A stretch of 64,000 bases of DNA from Bradyrhizobium sp. CSA207. GTDB taxonomy: Bacteria > Pseudomonadota > Alphaproteobacteria > Rhizobiales > Xanthobacteraceae. The DNA lies in assembly GCF_029051685.1 (NCBI RefSeq), contig NZ_JAACFT010000005.1:186001-250000 (forward strand), written 5' to 3'. Positions 1 through 9,172 of the stretch are shown here, piece by piece; within the stretch, counting starts at the first letter, position 1; each line of letters opens with the position of its first letter. A program made the translations under genes and the position numbers. Under the pieces are notes generated by a model that saw only the letters and a list, made by a program, of their open reading frames with translations, ran no database searches and was not told the origin of the DNA.

Positions 1-540
1 CGCCAGCAGCGCGAGGAGCGCGACAGCGAGTTCGTCGACAAGCTGGTCCACATCAACCGCGTGGCCAAGGTCGTCAAGGGCGGCAAGCGCTTCGGTTTCG
101 CCGCGCTGGTCGTGATCGGCGACCAGAAGGGCCGCGCCGGCTTCGGTCACGGCAAGGCGCGCGAAGTGCCCGAGGCGATCCGCAAGGCAACCGAATCCGC
201 CAAGCGCAACCTGACCCGCGTGTCGCTACGCGAGGGCCGCACGTTGCACCACGACATCGCCGGCCGTCACGGCGCGGGCCGTGTCTACCTGCGTGCCGCC
301 CCGGCCGGTACCGGCATCATCGCCGGTGGTCCGATGCGCGCCGTGTTCGAGACGCTCGGCGTCCAGGACGTGGTGGCGAAGTCGATCGGCTCGTCGAACC
401 CCTACAACATGGTGCGCGCGACCTTCGACGCGCTCAAGCACCAGGATTCGCCGCGTTCGGTCGCAGCCCGCCGCAACATCAAGGTGTCCACCCTGCAGGC
501 CCGCCGCATCGGCGGCGACGCCGAGGTGGCTGCCGACTAA
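1..540 (+). CDS. rpsE: 30S ribosomal protein S5, 5'-truncated by the window edge
   Basis: Small-subunit ribosomal protein S5, which acts in decoding accuracy and head/body contacts of the 30S subunit. The frame is open from the first base and reads [20 protein letters not shown], then [21 protein letters not shown], the S5 double-stranded-RNA-binding signature. The C-terminal half ([18 protein letters not shown], then [16 protein letters not shown]) is also typical. About 179 residues are visible, so roughly the first ten codons lie outside the window. The GTG at base 61 is internal and is not the start. Only 24 bases separate it from rpmD in the spc operon. Confidence 0.97.
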   Translation, partial: RQQREERDSEFVDKLVHINRVAKVVKGGKRFGFAALVVIGDQKGRAGFGHGKAREVPEAIRKATESAKRNLTRVSLREGRTLHHDIAGRHGAGRVYLRAAPAGTGIIAGGPMRAVFETLGVQDVVAKSIGSSNPYNMVRATFDALKHQDSPRSVAARRNIKVSTLQARRIGGDAEVAAD

Positions 541-564
541 CGGAAGCTTTTGGAGTAGACCACC

Positions 565-762
565 ATGGCCAAGAGTGCCGCAAAGACGATCAAGCTTGAG
601 CAGACCGGCAGCGCGATCCGCCGCCATCACTCGCAGCGTTCGACGCTGATCGGGCTCAAGCTCAACAAGATCGGCCGCGTCAGCGAACTGCCGGACACCC
701 CGGCGGTTCGCGGCATGATCGAGAAGGTTCACCATCTCGTCCGCATCGTCGACGAGAAGTAA
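565..762 (+). CDS. rpmD: 50S ribosomal protein L30
   Basis: L30 of the large ribosomal subunit, 65 residues, the usual bacterial length. The sequence shows the L30 core: [14 protein letters not shown], the '[25 protein letters not shown]' region (strand-helix-strand) and the terminal [17 protein letters not shown] follows a GGAG-type ribosome-binding site. It lies between rpsE and rplO as in other spc operons. Nothing unusual. Confidence 0.97.
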   Translation: MAKSAAKTIKLEQTGSAIRRHHSQRSTLIGLKLNKIGRVSELPDTPAVRGMIEKVHHLVRIVDEK

Positions 763-837
763 GACAGAGCGCGTGATCCCGAAAGGCGGGTACCGGTTTT
801 CGGCCGAGATCATGCGCAAGAAACAAGGAGAAGGGCG

Positions 838-1323
838 ATGAAGCTCAGCGATATCGCCGACAACGCCGGCTCGCGCAAGAAGCGTATGCGCGTCGGCCGC
901 GGCATCGGTTCGGGCAAGGGCAAGCAGGCCGGCCGCGGTGGCAAGGGCCAGACCGCGCGTTCGGGCGTGCGCATCAAGGGTTTCGAAGGCGGCCAGATGC
1001 CGATGCATCGCCGTCTGCCTAAGCGCGGCTTCAACAACATCTTCCGCATCGAGTTCGCCGAGATCAATCTCGACCGGCTCCAGGAAGCGGTCGATGCCAA
1101 GAAGATCGACGCCGGCAGCGTCGTGAACGTCGAGGCCCTGGTCAAGGCCGGCGTGCTGCGGCGCGCCAAGGGCGGCCTGCGGCTGCTCGGCCGCGGCGAG
1201 CTCAAGGCCAAGCTCAACATCGAAGTGCATGGCGCCTCGAAGACCGCGATTGAGGCGGTTGAGAAGGCCGGCGGCTCGGTGAAGATCCTCGCGCCCGCCA
1301 AGGAAGAAGGCGAGGCGGCGTAA
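838..1323 (+). CDS. rplO: 50S ribosomal protein L15
   Basis: L15, an early assembly protein of the large subunit, 161 residues. The N-terminal Gly/Arg/Lys-rich segment ([19 protein letters not shown]) that threads into 23S rRNA is clear. It is followed by [17 protein letters not shown] and the L18e/L15P fold with [17 protein letters not shown]. The start is preceded by AAGGAGAAGGGCG, a strong ribosome-binding site. A 75-base spacer separates it from rpmD, and a 148-base spacer precedes secY. The Ala/Glu-rich tail is common in alphaproteobacteria. Confidence 0.97.
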   Translation: MKLSDIADNAGSRKKRMRVGRGIGSGKGKQAGRGGKGQTARSGVRIKGFEGGQMPMHRRLPKRGFNNIFRIEFAEINLDRLQEAVDAKKIDAGSVVNVEALVKAGVLRRAKGGLRLLGRGELKAKLNIEVHGASKTAIEAVEKAGGSVKILAPAKEEGEAA

Positions 1324-1471
1324 CAACTGCGTCATTGGCCCGCGGCTCGCGGGCCTTTACGCATGCGGGACGATGGACTTATCGAAGCCGAGCACCAGAT
1401 AATGTCCGGCGTCCGCTAAAACGCCCGGCCGCGGGTATGACGGCGCAAAAGGCGGCGGGAGAAAGTCCAAG

Positions 1472-2803
1472 ATGGCCTCAGCAGCGGAACAACTGGCAGC
1501 CAACCTTAATTTCGGCGCGTTCGCCAAAGCCGACGAACTGAAGAAGCGCATCTGGTTCACCCTGGGCGCGCTGCTGGTCTATCGACTCGGCACCTACATC
1601 CCGCTGCCGGGCATCGATCCCAACATCTGGGAGCAGGTGTTCCGCTCGCAGGCGGGCGGCATCCTCGGCATGTTCAACATGTTCGCCGGCGGCGGCATCC
1701 ACCGCATGGCGATCTTCGCGCTGAACATCATGCCGTACATCTCGGCCTCGATCATCATTCAGCTCCTGACCACAGTCTCGCCGCAGCTCGAGGCGCTGAA
1801 GAAGGAAGGCGAGTCCGGCCGCAAGACGCTGAACCAGTACACCCGCTACCTCACAGTGATCCTGGCAGCATTCCAGTCCTATGGCATCGCGGTCGGCCTC
1901 GAGGGGGCCGGCAACGTCGTCAGCGACCCCGGCCTGTTCTTCCGCCTCTCCACCGCGATCACGCTGACCGGCGGCACCATGTTCCTGATGTGGCTGGGCG
2001 AGCAGATCACCTCGCGCGGCATCGGCAACGGCATCTCGCTGATCATCCTGTCCGGCATCGTCGCGGAGCTGCCTGCGGCACTCGCCAACATGCTCGAGCT
2101 CGGCCGTCAGGGCGCGATGTCGACCGGCCTGATCCTGGTCGTCATCGTCATGGCGGTCGCCGTGATCGCATTCATCGTGTTCATGGAGCGCGCGCAGCGC
2201 CGGCTGCTGATCCAGTATCCGAAGCGCCAGGTTGGCAACAAGATGTTCGAGGGCCAGTCCTCGCATCTGCCGCTCAAGCTCAACACCTCCGGCGTGATCC
2301 CGCCGATCTTCGCGTCCTCCCTGTTGCTGTTGCCGACCACGGTCGCCAACTTCAACGCCGGCAGTGGGCCGGAGTGGTTCCAGTGGATCAACACCCAGCT
2401 CAGCCACGGTCGTCCGCTGTTCCTGATTCTTTATCTGGCGCTGATCGTGTTCTTCGCGTTCTTCTACACCGCGATCGTGTTCAACCCGACCGAGACCGCC
2501 GACAATCTAAAGAAGCACGGCGGCTTCATTCCGGGCATCCGTCCCGGCGAGCGCACCGCCGAATATATCGACTACGTGCTGTCGCGCGTTACCGTGCTCG
2601 GCGCGGTCTATCTCGCGATCGTCTGCCTGATTCCGGAAATCCTGATCTCCTACGCCTCGGTGCCGTTCTATTTCGGCGGCACGTCGCTGCTGATCGTCGT
2701 CAGCGTCACCATGGATACGGTGGCGCAGGTGCAGGGCTATCTGCTGGCCCATCAGTACGAAGGCCTGATCCGGAAGTCGAAGCTGAGAGGCCGCCGCCGC
2801 TGA
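1472..2803 (+). CDS. secY: Preprotein translocase channel subunit SecY
   Basis: The membrane-embedded pore of the SecYEG general secretion channel, 443 residues with ten predicted transmembrane helices. Recognisable segments are the YRLGTYIPLPGID start of the first helix and plug region, the cytoplasmic loop FMERAQRRLLIQYPKRQVG, the LPLKLNTSGVIPPIFASSLL helix 7 signature, and the RPGERTAEYI loop. The C-terminal GLIRKSKLRGRRR is basic and cytoplasmic. It is the last spc-operon gene before adk. The GGCGGGAGAAAG upstream supports the ATG chosen. Confidence 0.98.
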   Translation: MASAAEQLAANLNFGAFAKADELKKRIWFTLGALLVYRLGTYIPLPGIDPNIWEQVFRSQAGGILGMFNMFAGGGIHRMAIFALNIMPYISASIIIQLLTTVSPQLEALKKEGESGRKTLNQYTRYLTVILAAFQSYGIAVGLEGAGNVVSDPGLFFRLSTAITLTGGTMFLMWLGEQITSRGIGNGISLIILSGIVAELPAALANMLELGRQGAMSTGLILVVIVMAVAVIAFIVFMERAQRRLLIQYPKRQVGNKMFEGQSSHLPLKLNTSGVIPPIFASSLLLLPTTVANFNAGSGPEWFQWINTQLSHGRPLFLILYLALIVFFAFFYTAIVFNPTETADNLKKHGGFIPGIRPGERTAEYIDYVLSRVTVLGAVYLAIVCLIPEILISYASVPFYFGGTSLLIVVSVTMDTVAQVQGYLLAHQYEGLIRKSKLRGRRR

Positions 2804-3079
2804 GGCGCGGCGTTCTCTCGGGCTTCTCGACTCACTCGCCGATTCGCCGCGCGCGCAGATGCGCGGCTTCCGCGAAGTCCAGGACCGACCGTTCGGTCGC
2901 ATCGGCAGAGCAGCCCACACTGCGACGCAATCGCTGATTTCAAAGGCCTTCTTGGCCTCCGGGCACTTGCTCCCTTATGATATGGGTGGCAGTGCGCGGC
3001 CGATTGTGGTTTGCACTGTTGTCGAACTTCAAACACAGGTGCGCGACGTATCGCTCACCAATCCGGGGGGCGTACGCCG

Positions 3080-3937
3080 ATGAGAATTATACTTCTGGGA
3101 CCGCCGGGGTCGGGCAAGGGGACCCAGGCGCAACTGCTGGTGCAGCGCTATGACATCGTCCAGCTCTCGACCGGTGAGATGTTGCGCGCAGCCGTTGCGG
3201 CCGGAACGCCGGTTGGGCTGAAAGCCAAGGAGATCATGGCGAGCGGCGGCCTCGTGCCCGACGATGTCGTGGTCGGAATCATCTCCGACCGGATCGACCA
3301 GCCCGACGCCAGGAACGGTTTCATTCTCGACGGCTTCCCGCGCACCGTGCCGCAGGCCGAGGCGCTGGATGATCTGCTCAAGCACAAGCATCTCAAGCTC
3401 GATGCGGTGATCGAGCTCCGCGTCAACGAGAGCGCGCTGCTGAACCGCGTCGAGACCCGCGTCGCCCAGATGCGGGAGCGCGGCGAGGAGGTCCGGGTCG
3501 ACGACACTCCGGAAGTCCTCTCCAAACGACTCGCCAGCTACCGCAGCCAGACGGAACCGCTGATTCACTACTATTCCGAGCGGCGGAAGCTTTCGACCAT
3601 CGACGGCATGATGGCCATTGACGAGGTCACGCGCGCCATCCACCGCCAGCTCCTGGCGCTCGGGGCGGTCGAGCCCAAGACGCACGCCAGAAGCGCAGCC
3701 AAGGCGGCGCCTGCCAAGACCGGGGCCAAGAAGACCAAAGCGGCCAAAACAGCCAAAAAAGCCGCCAAATCGACCAAAAAGGCGGCCAGGAAGGCGACCA
3801 AGCAAGCCGTGAAGGGTGCCAAGAAGCCGGCCAAGAGGGCAGCCAAGAAGGTCGTCAAAAAGACCGTCAAGAAGGCCGTCAAAAAGGGTGCCAAAAAGAC
3901 CGCAAAAAAGGTCACGAAAAAGCGAGCCAAACGCTAG
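3080..3937 (+). CDS. adk: Adenylate kinase with a histone-H1-like Lys/Ala-rich C-terminal tail
   Basis: Catalyses ATP + AMP = 2 ADP in the cytosol. The kinase part (residues 1 to about 198) is the short, LID-less type: P-loop GPPGSGKGT at 8-16, LSTGEMLR at 29-36, the FILDGFPRT motif at 81-89 and a [13 protein letters not shown] region near 150-162. After about residue 200 comes an 86-residue extension made almost only of Lys, Ala, Thr, Val and Arg (repeated KKAAK / KKTVKKA units), resembling bacterial histone H1-like DNA-binding tails. Canonical Adk of this type is about 190-220 residues, so the tail is an addition. Start chosen at the [10 protein letters not shown] methionine; an upstream in-frame extension lacks Adk homology. 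It lies between secY and rpsM, as in other alphaproteobacteria. Confidence 0.95.
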   Translation: MRIILLGPPGSGKGTQAQLLVQRYDIVQLSTGEMLRAAVAAGTPVGLKAKEIMASGGLVPDDVVVGIISDRIDQPDARNGFILDGFPRTVPQAEALDDLLKHKHLKLDAVIELRVNESALLNRVETRVAQMRERGEEVRVDDTPEVLSKRLASYRSQTEPLIHYYSERRKLSTIDGMMAIDEVTRAIHRQLLALGAVEPKTHARSAAKAAPAKTGAKKTKAAKTAKKAAKSTKKAARKATKQAVKGAKKPAKRAAKKVVKKTVKKAVKKGAKKTAKKVTKKRAKR

Positions 3938-4124
3938 CGGCGGTTGACGAAAGCCCCCTGAATCCCTTAATAAGCCCCGCATCCAAGTCGGATAGTTTCA
4001 GACGATGCCGGGCCCCAGGAAGACCGGGGGTGGGCGTCGTGTTCGCGTTTGTGAACACCTGCCCGAGAAAGCAAGCACTTAAAGCCTGGTTCCTGACGAG
4101 GGATCGGCAACAGGAGAGAAGGCC

Positions 4125-4493
4125 GTGGCCCGTATTGCCGGCGTGAACATTCCCACCAACAAGCGCGTGCTGATCGCGCTCCAGTACATCCATGGCATCG
4201 GCGAGAAGATCGCCGGCGAGATCATGGACAAGGTGAAGATCCCCGAGGATCGTCGCGTCAATCAGCTCAGCGACGCCGAAGTGCTTCAGATCCGCGAAGT
4301 GATCGACCGCGACTATCTCGTCGAGGGCGATCTGCGCCGCGAAGTCGGCATCAACATCAAGCGTCTGATGGACCTCGGCTGCTATCGCGGCCTGCGTCAT
4401 CGCCGCGGTCTGCCGGTGCGCGGCCAGCGCACCCACACCAATGCGCGTACGCGCAAGGGCCCGGCCAAGGCCATCGCCGGCAAGAAGAAGTAA
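4125..4493 (+). CDS. rpsM: 30S ribosomal protein S13
   Basis: S13 of the 30S head, contacting the P-site tRNA and the 50S subunit, 122 residues. The sequence [25 protein letters not shown] at the N-terminus, the helix-hairpin region, [24 protein letters not shown] and the basic C-terminal [11 protein letters not shown] are diagnostic. The start codon is GTG, preceded by CAGGAGAGAAGGCC. It is the first gene of the alpha group (rpsM-rpsK-rpoA-rplQ), and the 187-base gap after adk may carry a promoter. Confidence 0.97.
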   Translation: MARIAGVNIPTNKRVLIALQYIHGIGEKIAGEIMDKVKIPEDRRVNQLSDAEVLQIREVIDRDYLVEGDLRREVGINIKRLMDLGCYRGLRHRRGLPVRGQRTHTNARTRKGPAKAIAGKKK

Positions 4494-4510
4494 ACTGGCG
4501 AATAGGAATG

Positions 4511-4549
4511 GCGAATGGCGAGTAGGGTGCGTCCCTATTCGCCATTCGC
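4511..4549 (+). repeat. Long hairpin in the rpsM-rpsK spacer
   Basis: GCGAATGGCGAGTAGGG pairs with CCCTATTCGCCATTCGC over 17 positions with one mismatch, loop TGCGT. A related half-unit (GGCGAATAGGAATG) precedes it. It is transcribed within the alpha operon; no T-run follows, so it is not a usual terminator. Confidence 0.85.
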
Positions 4550-4623
4550 TGCTCACCATTCGCTTCCACAGGTGTAGCCGCTGGCATTACGGCGGCGTTT
4601 GAGATCTCCAGGAAAGGTATTCA

Positions 4624-5013
4624 ATGGGCAAGGAAGCCACCCGCGTTCGTCGTCGTGAGCGCAAGAACATCGCCTCCGGCGTCGCGCATGTGAACTCGTC
4701 GTTCAACAACACGACCATCACCATCACCGACGCGCAGGGTAACACGATTGCCTGGTCCTCCGCCGGCACGATGGGCTTCAAGGGCTCGCGCAAGTCGACG
4801 CCGTATGCGGCGCAGGTTGCCGCCGAAGACGTGTCCAAGAAGGCGCAGGAACACGGCATGCGCACGCTGGAAGTCGAAGTCGCCGGCCCCGGTTCGGGCC
4901 GCGAGTCGGCGCTCCGCGCGCTCCAGGCCGCGGGCTTCACCGTCACCTCGATCCGCGACGTGACCACGATCCCGCACAACGGTTGCCGTCCCCGCAAGCG
5001 TCGGCGCGTTTGA
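4624..5013 (+). CDS. rpsK: 30S ribosomal protein S11
   Basis: S11 of the 30S platform, 129 residues, lining the mRNA exit region with S18 and S7. Signature segments are [22 protein letters not shown], the [20 protein letters not shown] loop, and the C-terminal [22 protein letters not shown], which is close to the universally conserved S11 end. It is preceded by CAGGAAAGGT. It is separated from rpsM by 130 bases containing a long hairpin (annotated separately). Confidence 0.98.
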   Translation: MGKEATRVRRRERKNIASGVAHVNSSFNNTTITITDAQGNTIAWSSAGTMGFKGSRKSTPYAAQVAAEDVSKKAQEHGMRTLEVEVAGPGSGRESALRALQAAGFTVTSIRDVTTIPHNGCRPRKRRRV

Positions 5014-5125
5014 TACGAGGTCGCGGGCGCATCGTCGTCCGCGATGACTTTTTTAAGAAGCCGCAGGTGCGACCTGTGGCCTTTCTCCAACGCCAGTATC
5101 TGCAACGGCAGTTTGACTGGCCTGT

Positions 5126-6157
5126 ATGGGTGAAACAGTGACGATCCAGAAAAATTGGCAAGAACTGATTCGGCCGAACAAGCTCCAGGTGACCCCCGGC
5201 AGCGATCCGGCCCGCTTTGCGACCATCGTTGCCGAGCCGCTCGAGCGCGGCTTCGGCCAGACTCTCGGCAATGCGCTCCGCCGCATCCTGCTGTCCTCGC
5301 TGCAGGGCGCAGCGGTGCAGTCGGTGCACATCGACGGCGTATTGCACGAGTTCTCCTCGATCGCGGGCGTCCGTGAGGATGTCACCGACATCGTGCTCAA
5401 CATCAAGGACATCTCGATCAAGATGCAGGGCGAAGGCCCCAAGCGCATGGTCGTGAAGAAGTCCGGCCCGGGCGTCGTCACCGCCGGTGACATCCAGACC
5501 GTAGGCGACGTCGTGGTGCTCAATCCGGACCTGCAGATCTGCACGCTGGACGAGGGCGCCGAGATTCGCATGGAGTTCACGGTAGCGACCGGCAAGGGCT
5601 ACGTGCCCGCCGAGCGCAACCGCCCCGAGGACGCGCCGATCGGCCTGATCCCGGTCGACAGCCTGTACTCTCCGGTCCGCAAGGTCTCCTACAAGGTCGA
5701 GAACACCCGCGAGGGCCAGATCCTCGACTACGACAAGCTGACAATGACGATCGAGACCAACGGCGCGCTGACGCCGGATGATTCGGTGGCCTATGCCGCG
5801 CGCATCCTCCAGGACCAGCTCAACGTGTTCGTCAACTTCGAAGAGCCGCGCAAGGAAGTCGCCCAGGAGATCATCCCGGACCTCGCCTTCAACCCGGCCT
5901 TCCTCAAGAAGGTGGACGAGCTCGAGCTCTCGGTGCGTTCGGCCAACTGCTTGAAGAACGACAACATCGTCTACATCGGCGACCTCGTGCAGAAGAGCGA
6001 AGCGGAAATGCTCCGCACCCCGAACTTCGGCCGCAAGTCGCTGAACGAGATCAAGGAAGTGCTGGCCCAGATGGGTCTGCACCTCGGCATGGAAGTGCCG
6101 GGCTGGCCGCCGGAGAACATCGACGAACTCGCCAAGCGCTTCGAGGATCATTACTGA
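5126..6157 (+). CDS. rpoA: RNA polymerase alpha subunit
   Basis: Alpha subunit, scaffold of the core RNA polymerase, 343 residues. The N-terminal assembly domain (residues 1 to about 235) includes [23 protein letters not shown] and the [17 protein letters not shown] segment. A linker leads to the C-terminal DNA/activator-binding domain, with [24 protein letters not shown] and the LGRK-like helix [14 protein letters not shown]. The length matches alphaproteobacterial RpoA. It lies downstream of rpsK and upstream of rplQ in the alpha operon. Confidence 0.99.
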   Translation: MGETVTIQKNWQELIRPNKLQVTPGSDPARFATIVAEPLERGFGQTLGNALRRILLSSLQGAAVQSVHIDGVLHEFSSIAGVREDVTDIVLNIKDISIKMQGEGPKRMVVKKSGPGVVTAGDIQTVGDVVVLNPDLQICTLDEGAEIRMEFTVATGKGYVPAERNRPEDAPIGLIPVDSLYSPVRKVSYKVENTREGQILDYDKLTMTIETNGALTPDDSVAYAARILQDQLNVFVNFEEPRKEVAQEIIPDLAFNPAFLKKVDELELSVRSANCLKNDNIVYIGDLVQKSEAEMLRTPNFGRKSLNEIKEVLAQMGLHLGMEVPGWPPENIDELAKRFEDHY

Positions 6158-6278
6158 TCCCAACTTACGACAAGCTGAAGCGCGAATTCATCGCGCTTTA
6201 GCGGGCGAACGCAGGCAGCCCACCTGAGCAACATGTCCGACGAACCGTCGCGGCAATCTTCACGTAAGGAATAGACAC

Positions 6279-6695
6279 ATGCGTCACGGCAAGGTTCATC
6301 GGAAGCTCAACCGCACCGCCGAGCACCGCAAGGCGATGTTCGCCAACATGGCGGCCGCGCTGATCAAGCACGAGCAGATCGTCACCACGCTGCCGAAGGC
6401 CAAGGAGCTGCGCCCGATCGTCGAGAAGCTCGTCACCCTCGGCAAGAAGGGTGGGCTGGCCATGCGCCGCCAGGCGATCTCCGAGATGCGCGACAAGGAT
6501 CAGGTCAGGAAGCTGTTCGACACGCTGGCCACCCGCTACAAGGATCGCCAAGGCGGCTACACCCGGATCATCAAGGCCGGCTTCCGCTACGGCGACAACG
6601 CGGCGATGGCGGTGATCGAGTTCGTCGATCGCGATGTCGACGCCAAGGGCCAGGACTCCGGTCCGGTGCAGGCCAAGGAAGCCGAGGCGGCGTAA
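6279..6695 (+). CDS. rplQ: 50S ribosomal protein L17
   Basis: L17 of the large subunit, at the peptide exit-tunnel rim, 138 residues. It begins [21 protein letters not shown], the invariant L17 opening, followed by [29 protein letters not shown] and the C-terminal [25 protein letters not shown]. The acidic Ala/Glu tail is normal for the group. It is the last gene of the operon, followed at once by a strong intrinsic terminator. Confidence 0.98.
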   Translation: MRHGKVHRKLNRTAEHRKAMFANMAAALIKHEQIVTTLPKAKELRPIVEKLVTLGKKGGLAMRRQAISEMRDKDQVRKLFDTLATRYKDRQGGYTRIIKAGFRYGDNAAMAVIEFVDRDVDAKGQDSGPVQAKEAEAA

Positions 6696-6720
6696 GCCGG
6701 TCGGTATGGAATTCGAGAAA

Positions 6721-6746
6721 GCGGCGCCTTGGGCGCCGCTTTTTTT
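6721..6746 (+). terminator. Intrinsic terminator after rplQ
   Basis: Perfect 8-bp GC stem GCGGCGCC / GGCGCCGC with a TTG loop, followed by seven T residues. It is placed 25 bases after the rplQ stop and ends the ribosomal alpha operon. The minus-strand gene beyond it converges on this site. Confidence 0.93.
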
Positions 6747-6770
6747 ATTGGGAGGGCGAATATCCCGGGA

Positions 6771-7748
6771 CTATTCCTCCTTGATCCCTGCCTTTTGCGC
6801 GATCTCCTTCATTTCAGCGGCCTCCTTGCCGATCGCTCCCGCCCAATCGCTGTAAGGCGCGAAGCTTGGCTCGAAGCCGACCTTGGCGAAGCGCTCGGCG
6901 ACGGAGGGACTGTTGATTGTCTCCTCCAGGGCTGCCGACAGCTTGTCGTGAACGGCCGCCGGCAGGCCCTTGGGGGTGACCACGGCGCCCCAAGACGAGA
7001 AGTCGATGCCGGCATAGCCGAGTTCGGCGAGCGTCGGCACCTCGGGCAGGAACGGCGTGCGCTTTGCCGAAAACACTGCCAGCACGCGGACAGTGCCGGC
7101 CTCGATCTGCGGCTTGACGGCGATCACGGTGTCGACGTGGTACTGGATGTGCTTGCCGATGAGGTCGTTCATCGCCGGTGCGCTACCCTTGTAGGGCAGG
7201 TGGACCATCTTGATCCCGGCGCCTGATTTGAACAGCTCGCCCGCAAAATGCGAGACGGTGGCGACGCCGAAGGACGCGAGCGACAGCTTGTCGGGATTGG
7301 CCTTCGCCTCGGCGACAAGCGAAGCCACGTCCGTGATCGGATTGTCCTTGTAGGTAACCAGCGCCAGCGTGATCTTGCCGACCCGGCCGAGCGGCTCGAA
7401 ATCCTTTGCCGCGTCGTAAGGCACGCTTTCCTTCACGGCCGCCGGCAGCGTGAAGCTCGAGTTTGAGCTGAAGAACAGGGTGTATCCGTCAGGCGCCGAG
7501 CGCGCGACTTCCTTGGCTGCGATCGTGGTGCCGCCCCCCGGACGGTTCATGATGACCACGGGTTTGCCGAGCCGCGTCTCCAATTCGCCGCCGATGATAC
7601 GCGCGACCACGTCGGAGGCGCCGCCGGGCGGGAAGGGGACGATCAATTGCAACGATTTTTCCGGATAGACCGCTTGGGCCTGCGCGAGCGAATTGCCGCT
7701 GATCAGACCGAGCAACCCGAGCGCAACAGTGAGGGCCGTTATTTTCAT
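6771..7748 (-). CDS. Tripartite tricarboxylate transporter substrate-binding protein (Bug family)
   Basis: Periplasmic solute receptor of the TctC/Bug family, which delivers small carboxylates to TctAB-type transporters or acts in sensing. It has 325 residues. A Sec signal peptide (KITALTVALGLLGLISGNSLAQAQA) is followed by YPEKSLQLIVPFPPGGASDVVARII, the family's hallmark Asp-containing ligand loop, then NRPGGGTTIAAKEVARSAPDGYTL. It ends with EMKEIAQKAGIKEE. Start chosen at the second methionine because GGAAGAA lies about nine bases upstream; an earlier in-frame ATG adds seven residues. No TctA or TctB membrane gene is adjacent, which is usual for the many orphan Bug proteins. The ligand cannot be predicted. 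Confidence 0.9.
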   Translation of the reverse strand: MKITALTVALGLLGLISGNSLAQAQAVYPEKSLQLIVPFPPGGASDVVARIIGGELETRLGKPVVIMNRPGGGTTIAAKEVARSAPDGYTLFFSSNSSFTLPAAVKESVPYDAAKDFEPLGRVGKITLALVTYKDNPITDVASLVAEAKANPDKLSLASFGVATVSHFAGELFKSGAGIKMVHLPYKGSAPAMNDLIGKHIQYHVDTVIAVKPQIEAGTVRVLAVFSAKRTPFLPEVPTLAELGYAGIDFSSWGAVVTPKGLPAAVHDKLSAALEETINSPSVAERFAKVGFEPSFAPYSDWAGAIGKEAAEMKEIAQKAGIKEE

Positions 7749-7947
7749 CGGATGGTTCTTCCGTGTCACCTGAGCAAGAAATCTCGGTCAGGCTTAGCAA
7801 AATTCGTTCCAGCACGCTCCGGACAGGGTTACGTGAGGCGCCACGCTGCTCCCGAAACGGCTCATCGTCTCACTGATCGGTGAGCGCCAATTGCGGCCCA
7901 ATCCGCCACGTCCGATATCCCGATCATCGATCTGATGGAGATACTGC

Positions 7948-8736
7948 ATGAACATAGACCTTTCCGGAAAAACTGCTCTGGTGACCGGCTCGACCGCCGG
8001 CATCGGCCACGCCATCGCCAGGGGGCTTGCGGCCTCCGGCGCGAACGTCGTGATCAACGGCCGCGGCCAGGACAAGGTCGATGCGGCCGTGCGCAAGCTG
8101 GAGGGCATCGGCGGCACGGTGCGCGGCATCGCCGCCGACGTTTCCACCACGGCGGGTTGCAAGGCGCTGATCGCAGCGCTGCCCGAAGTCGACATCCTCA
8201 TCAACAATGCCGGCATCTTCGAGCCGAAGGACTTTTTCGAGATCCCGGACGAGGGCTGGACCCGCTTCTTCGAGGTCAACGTGATGAGCGGCGTGCGGCT
8301 GTCGCGCGCTTACCTGATGGACATGCTCGAGCGCAACTGGGGCCGCATCGTCTTTATCTCCTCGGAGTCCGCGCTCAACATACCAGTCGAGATGATCCAC
8401 TACGGCATGACCAAGACCGCGCAGCTTTCTGTTGCGCGCGGGCTTGCCCAACTCACCCGCGGCACCGGCGTTACCGTCAATTCCGTGCTGCCGGGCCCGA
8501 CGATGTCCGAGGGCGTCGAGACCTTCGTGAAGGACCTCGCCAAGCAGAACGGACAGTCGGTGGATGAGGCCGCAGCCAACTTCGTCAAGCAGCACCGCCC
8601 GAGCTCGCTGTTGCAACGCTTCGCTGGCGTCGACGAGATCGCCAATATGGTGGTCTATGTCGCCTCGAAGGAGGCATCCGCAACCAATGGCGCGGCATTG
8701 CGTGCCGAGGGCGGCATCGTCAACACCATCGCATGA
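7948..8736 (+). CDS. Short-chain dehydrogenase/reductase (SDR) family oxidoreductase
   Basis: NAD(P)-dependent classical SDR, 262 residues. The Rossmann motif TGSTAGIG lies at 14-21, NNAG at 86-89, and the catalytic triad at Ser138/139, Tyr152 and Lys156 (YGMTK). A C-terminal segment QHRPSSLLQRFAGVDEIANMVVYVASKEASATNG is typical of 3-oxoacyl-ACP-reductase-like members. The substrate is unknown. The gene reads away from the Bug-protein gene across a 199-base divergent promoter region, and its stop overlaps a possible start of the next gene (ATGA), so the two are probably co-translated. Confidence 0.9.
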   Translation: MNIDLSGKTALVTGSTAGIGHAIARGLAASGANVVINGRGQDKVDAAVRKLEGIGGTVRGIAADVSTTAGCKALIAALPEVDILINNAGIFEPKDFFEIPDEGWTRFFEVNVMSGVRLSRAYLMDMLERNWGRIVFISSESALNIPVEMIHYGMTKTAQLSVARGLAQLTRGTGVTVNSVLPGPTMSEGVETFVKDLAKQNGQSVDEAAANFVKQHRPSSLLQRFAGVDEIANMVVYVASKEASATNGAALRAEGGIVNTIA

Positions 8737-8744
8737 GGCGATAC

Positions 8745-9044
8745 ATGCCGGCCTATGTGATTTCCGAGGTCGAGGTGCGCGATAGCAGCGCGATGGAGGT
8801 TTATCGCACGCTCGCAGCACAAACCATTGCGCAATATGGCGGCCGCTACCTCGCGCGCGGCGGCGCCACTGAGGTGGTGGAGGGCGGCCCGCCGCCCAAG
8901 ACCATCATCATCGTCGAGTTTCCCTCGATGGCGCGGGCACGCGAGTGGTACGCATCAGTCGAATATGCCGAGGCGCTGAAACTGCGGCGAACCGCGCTGG
9001 AGCGGCGGTTGTTGTTCGTCGAGGGCGTGGCGCCGGACTCGTAG
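8745..9044 (+). CDS. DUF1330 domain protein
   Basis: Small ferredoxin-like alpha/beta protein of the DUF1330 family, about 99 residues, reading MPAYVISEVEVRD, then GGRYLARGGATEVVEGGPPPKTIIIVEFPSMARAREWYASVEYAEALKLR. These segments match the conserved core of the family, whose biochemical role is unknown. A ribosome-binding site GAGGCG lies just before this ATG; an alternative ATG twelve bases upstream overlaps the SDR stop codon. It is transcribed with the SDR. Confidence 0.88.
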   Translation: MPAYVISEVEVRDSSAMEVYRTLAAQTIAQYGGRYLARGGATEVVEGGPPPKTIIIVEFPSMARAREWYASVEYAEALKLRRTALERRLLFVEGVAPDS

Positions 9045-9058
9045 GTTCGGTTAGCGAA

Positions 9059-9110
9059 GCGTAACCCACCACTTCTGTCGCTACGTTAATGCAGGCGTGG
9101 TGGGTTACGC
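9059..9110. repeat. Intergenic inverted repeat (GTAACCCACCAC type)
   Basis: Arms GCGTAACCCACCAC and GTGGTGGGTTACGC form a perfect 14-bp inverted repeat around a 24-base spacer. It is followed by a GACCCACCCTAC segment. It lies between convergent genes and resembles the palindrome at 38028-38114 in core sequence (CCCACC / GGTGGG), so it probably belongs to a dispersed palindromic family. Confidence 0.7.
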
Positions 9111-9172
9111 CCAGCGAACTGCGCGTTGCGCAGTCGTAGGCTGACCCACCCTACGCACCGACGTCGTCGATG

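Noticed and set aside
226..1335. Long minus-strand frame of 369 codons across the ribosomal genes
   Set aside because: It is antisense to rpsE, rpmD and rplO, and its Leu/Ala/Arg/Asp/His-rich composition is what GC-rich codons give in the opposite strand; no family resemblance.
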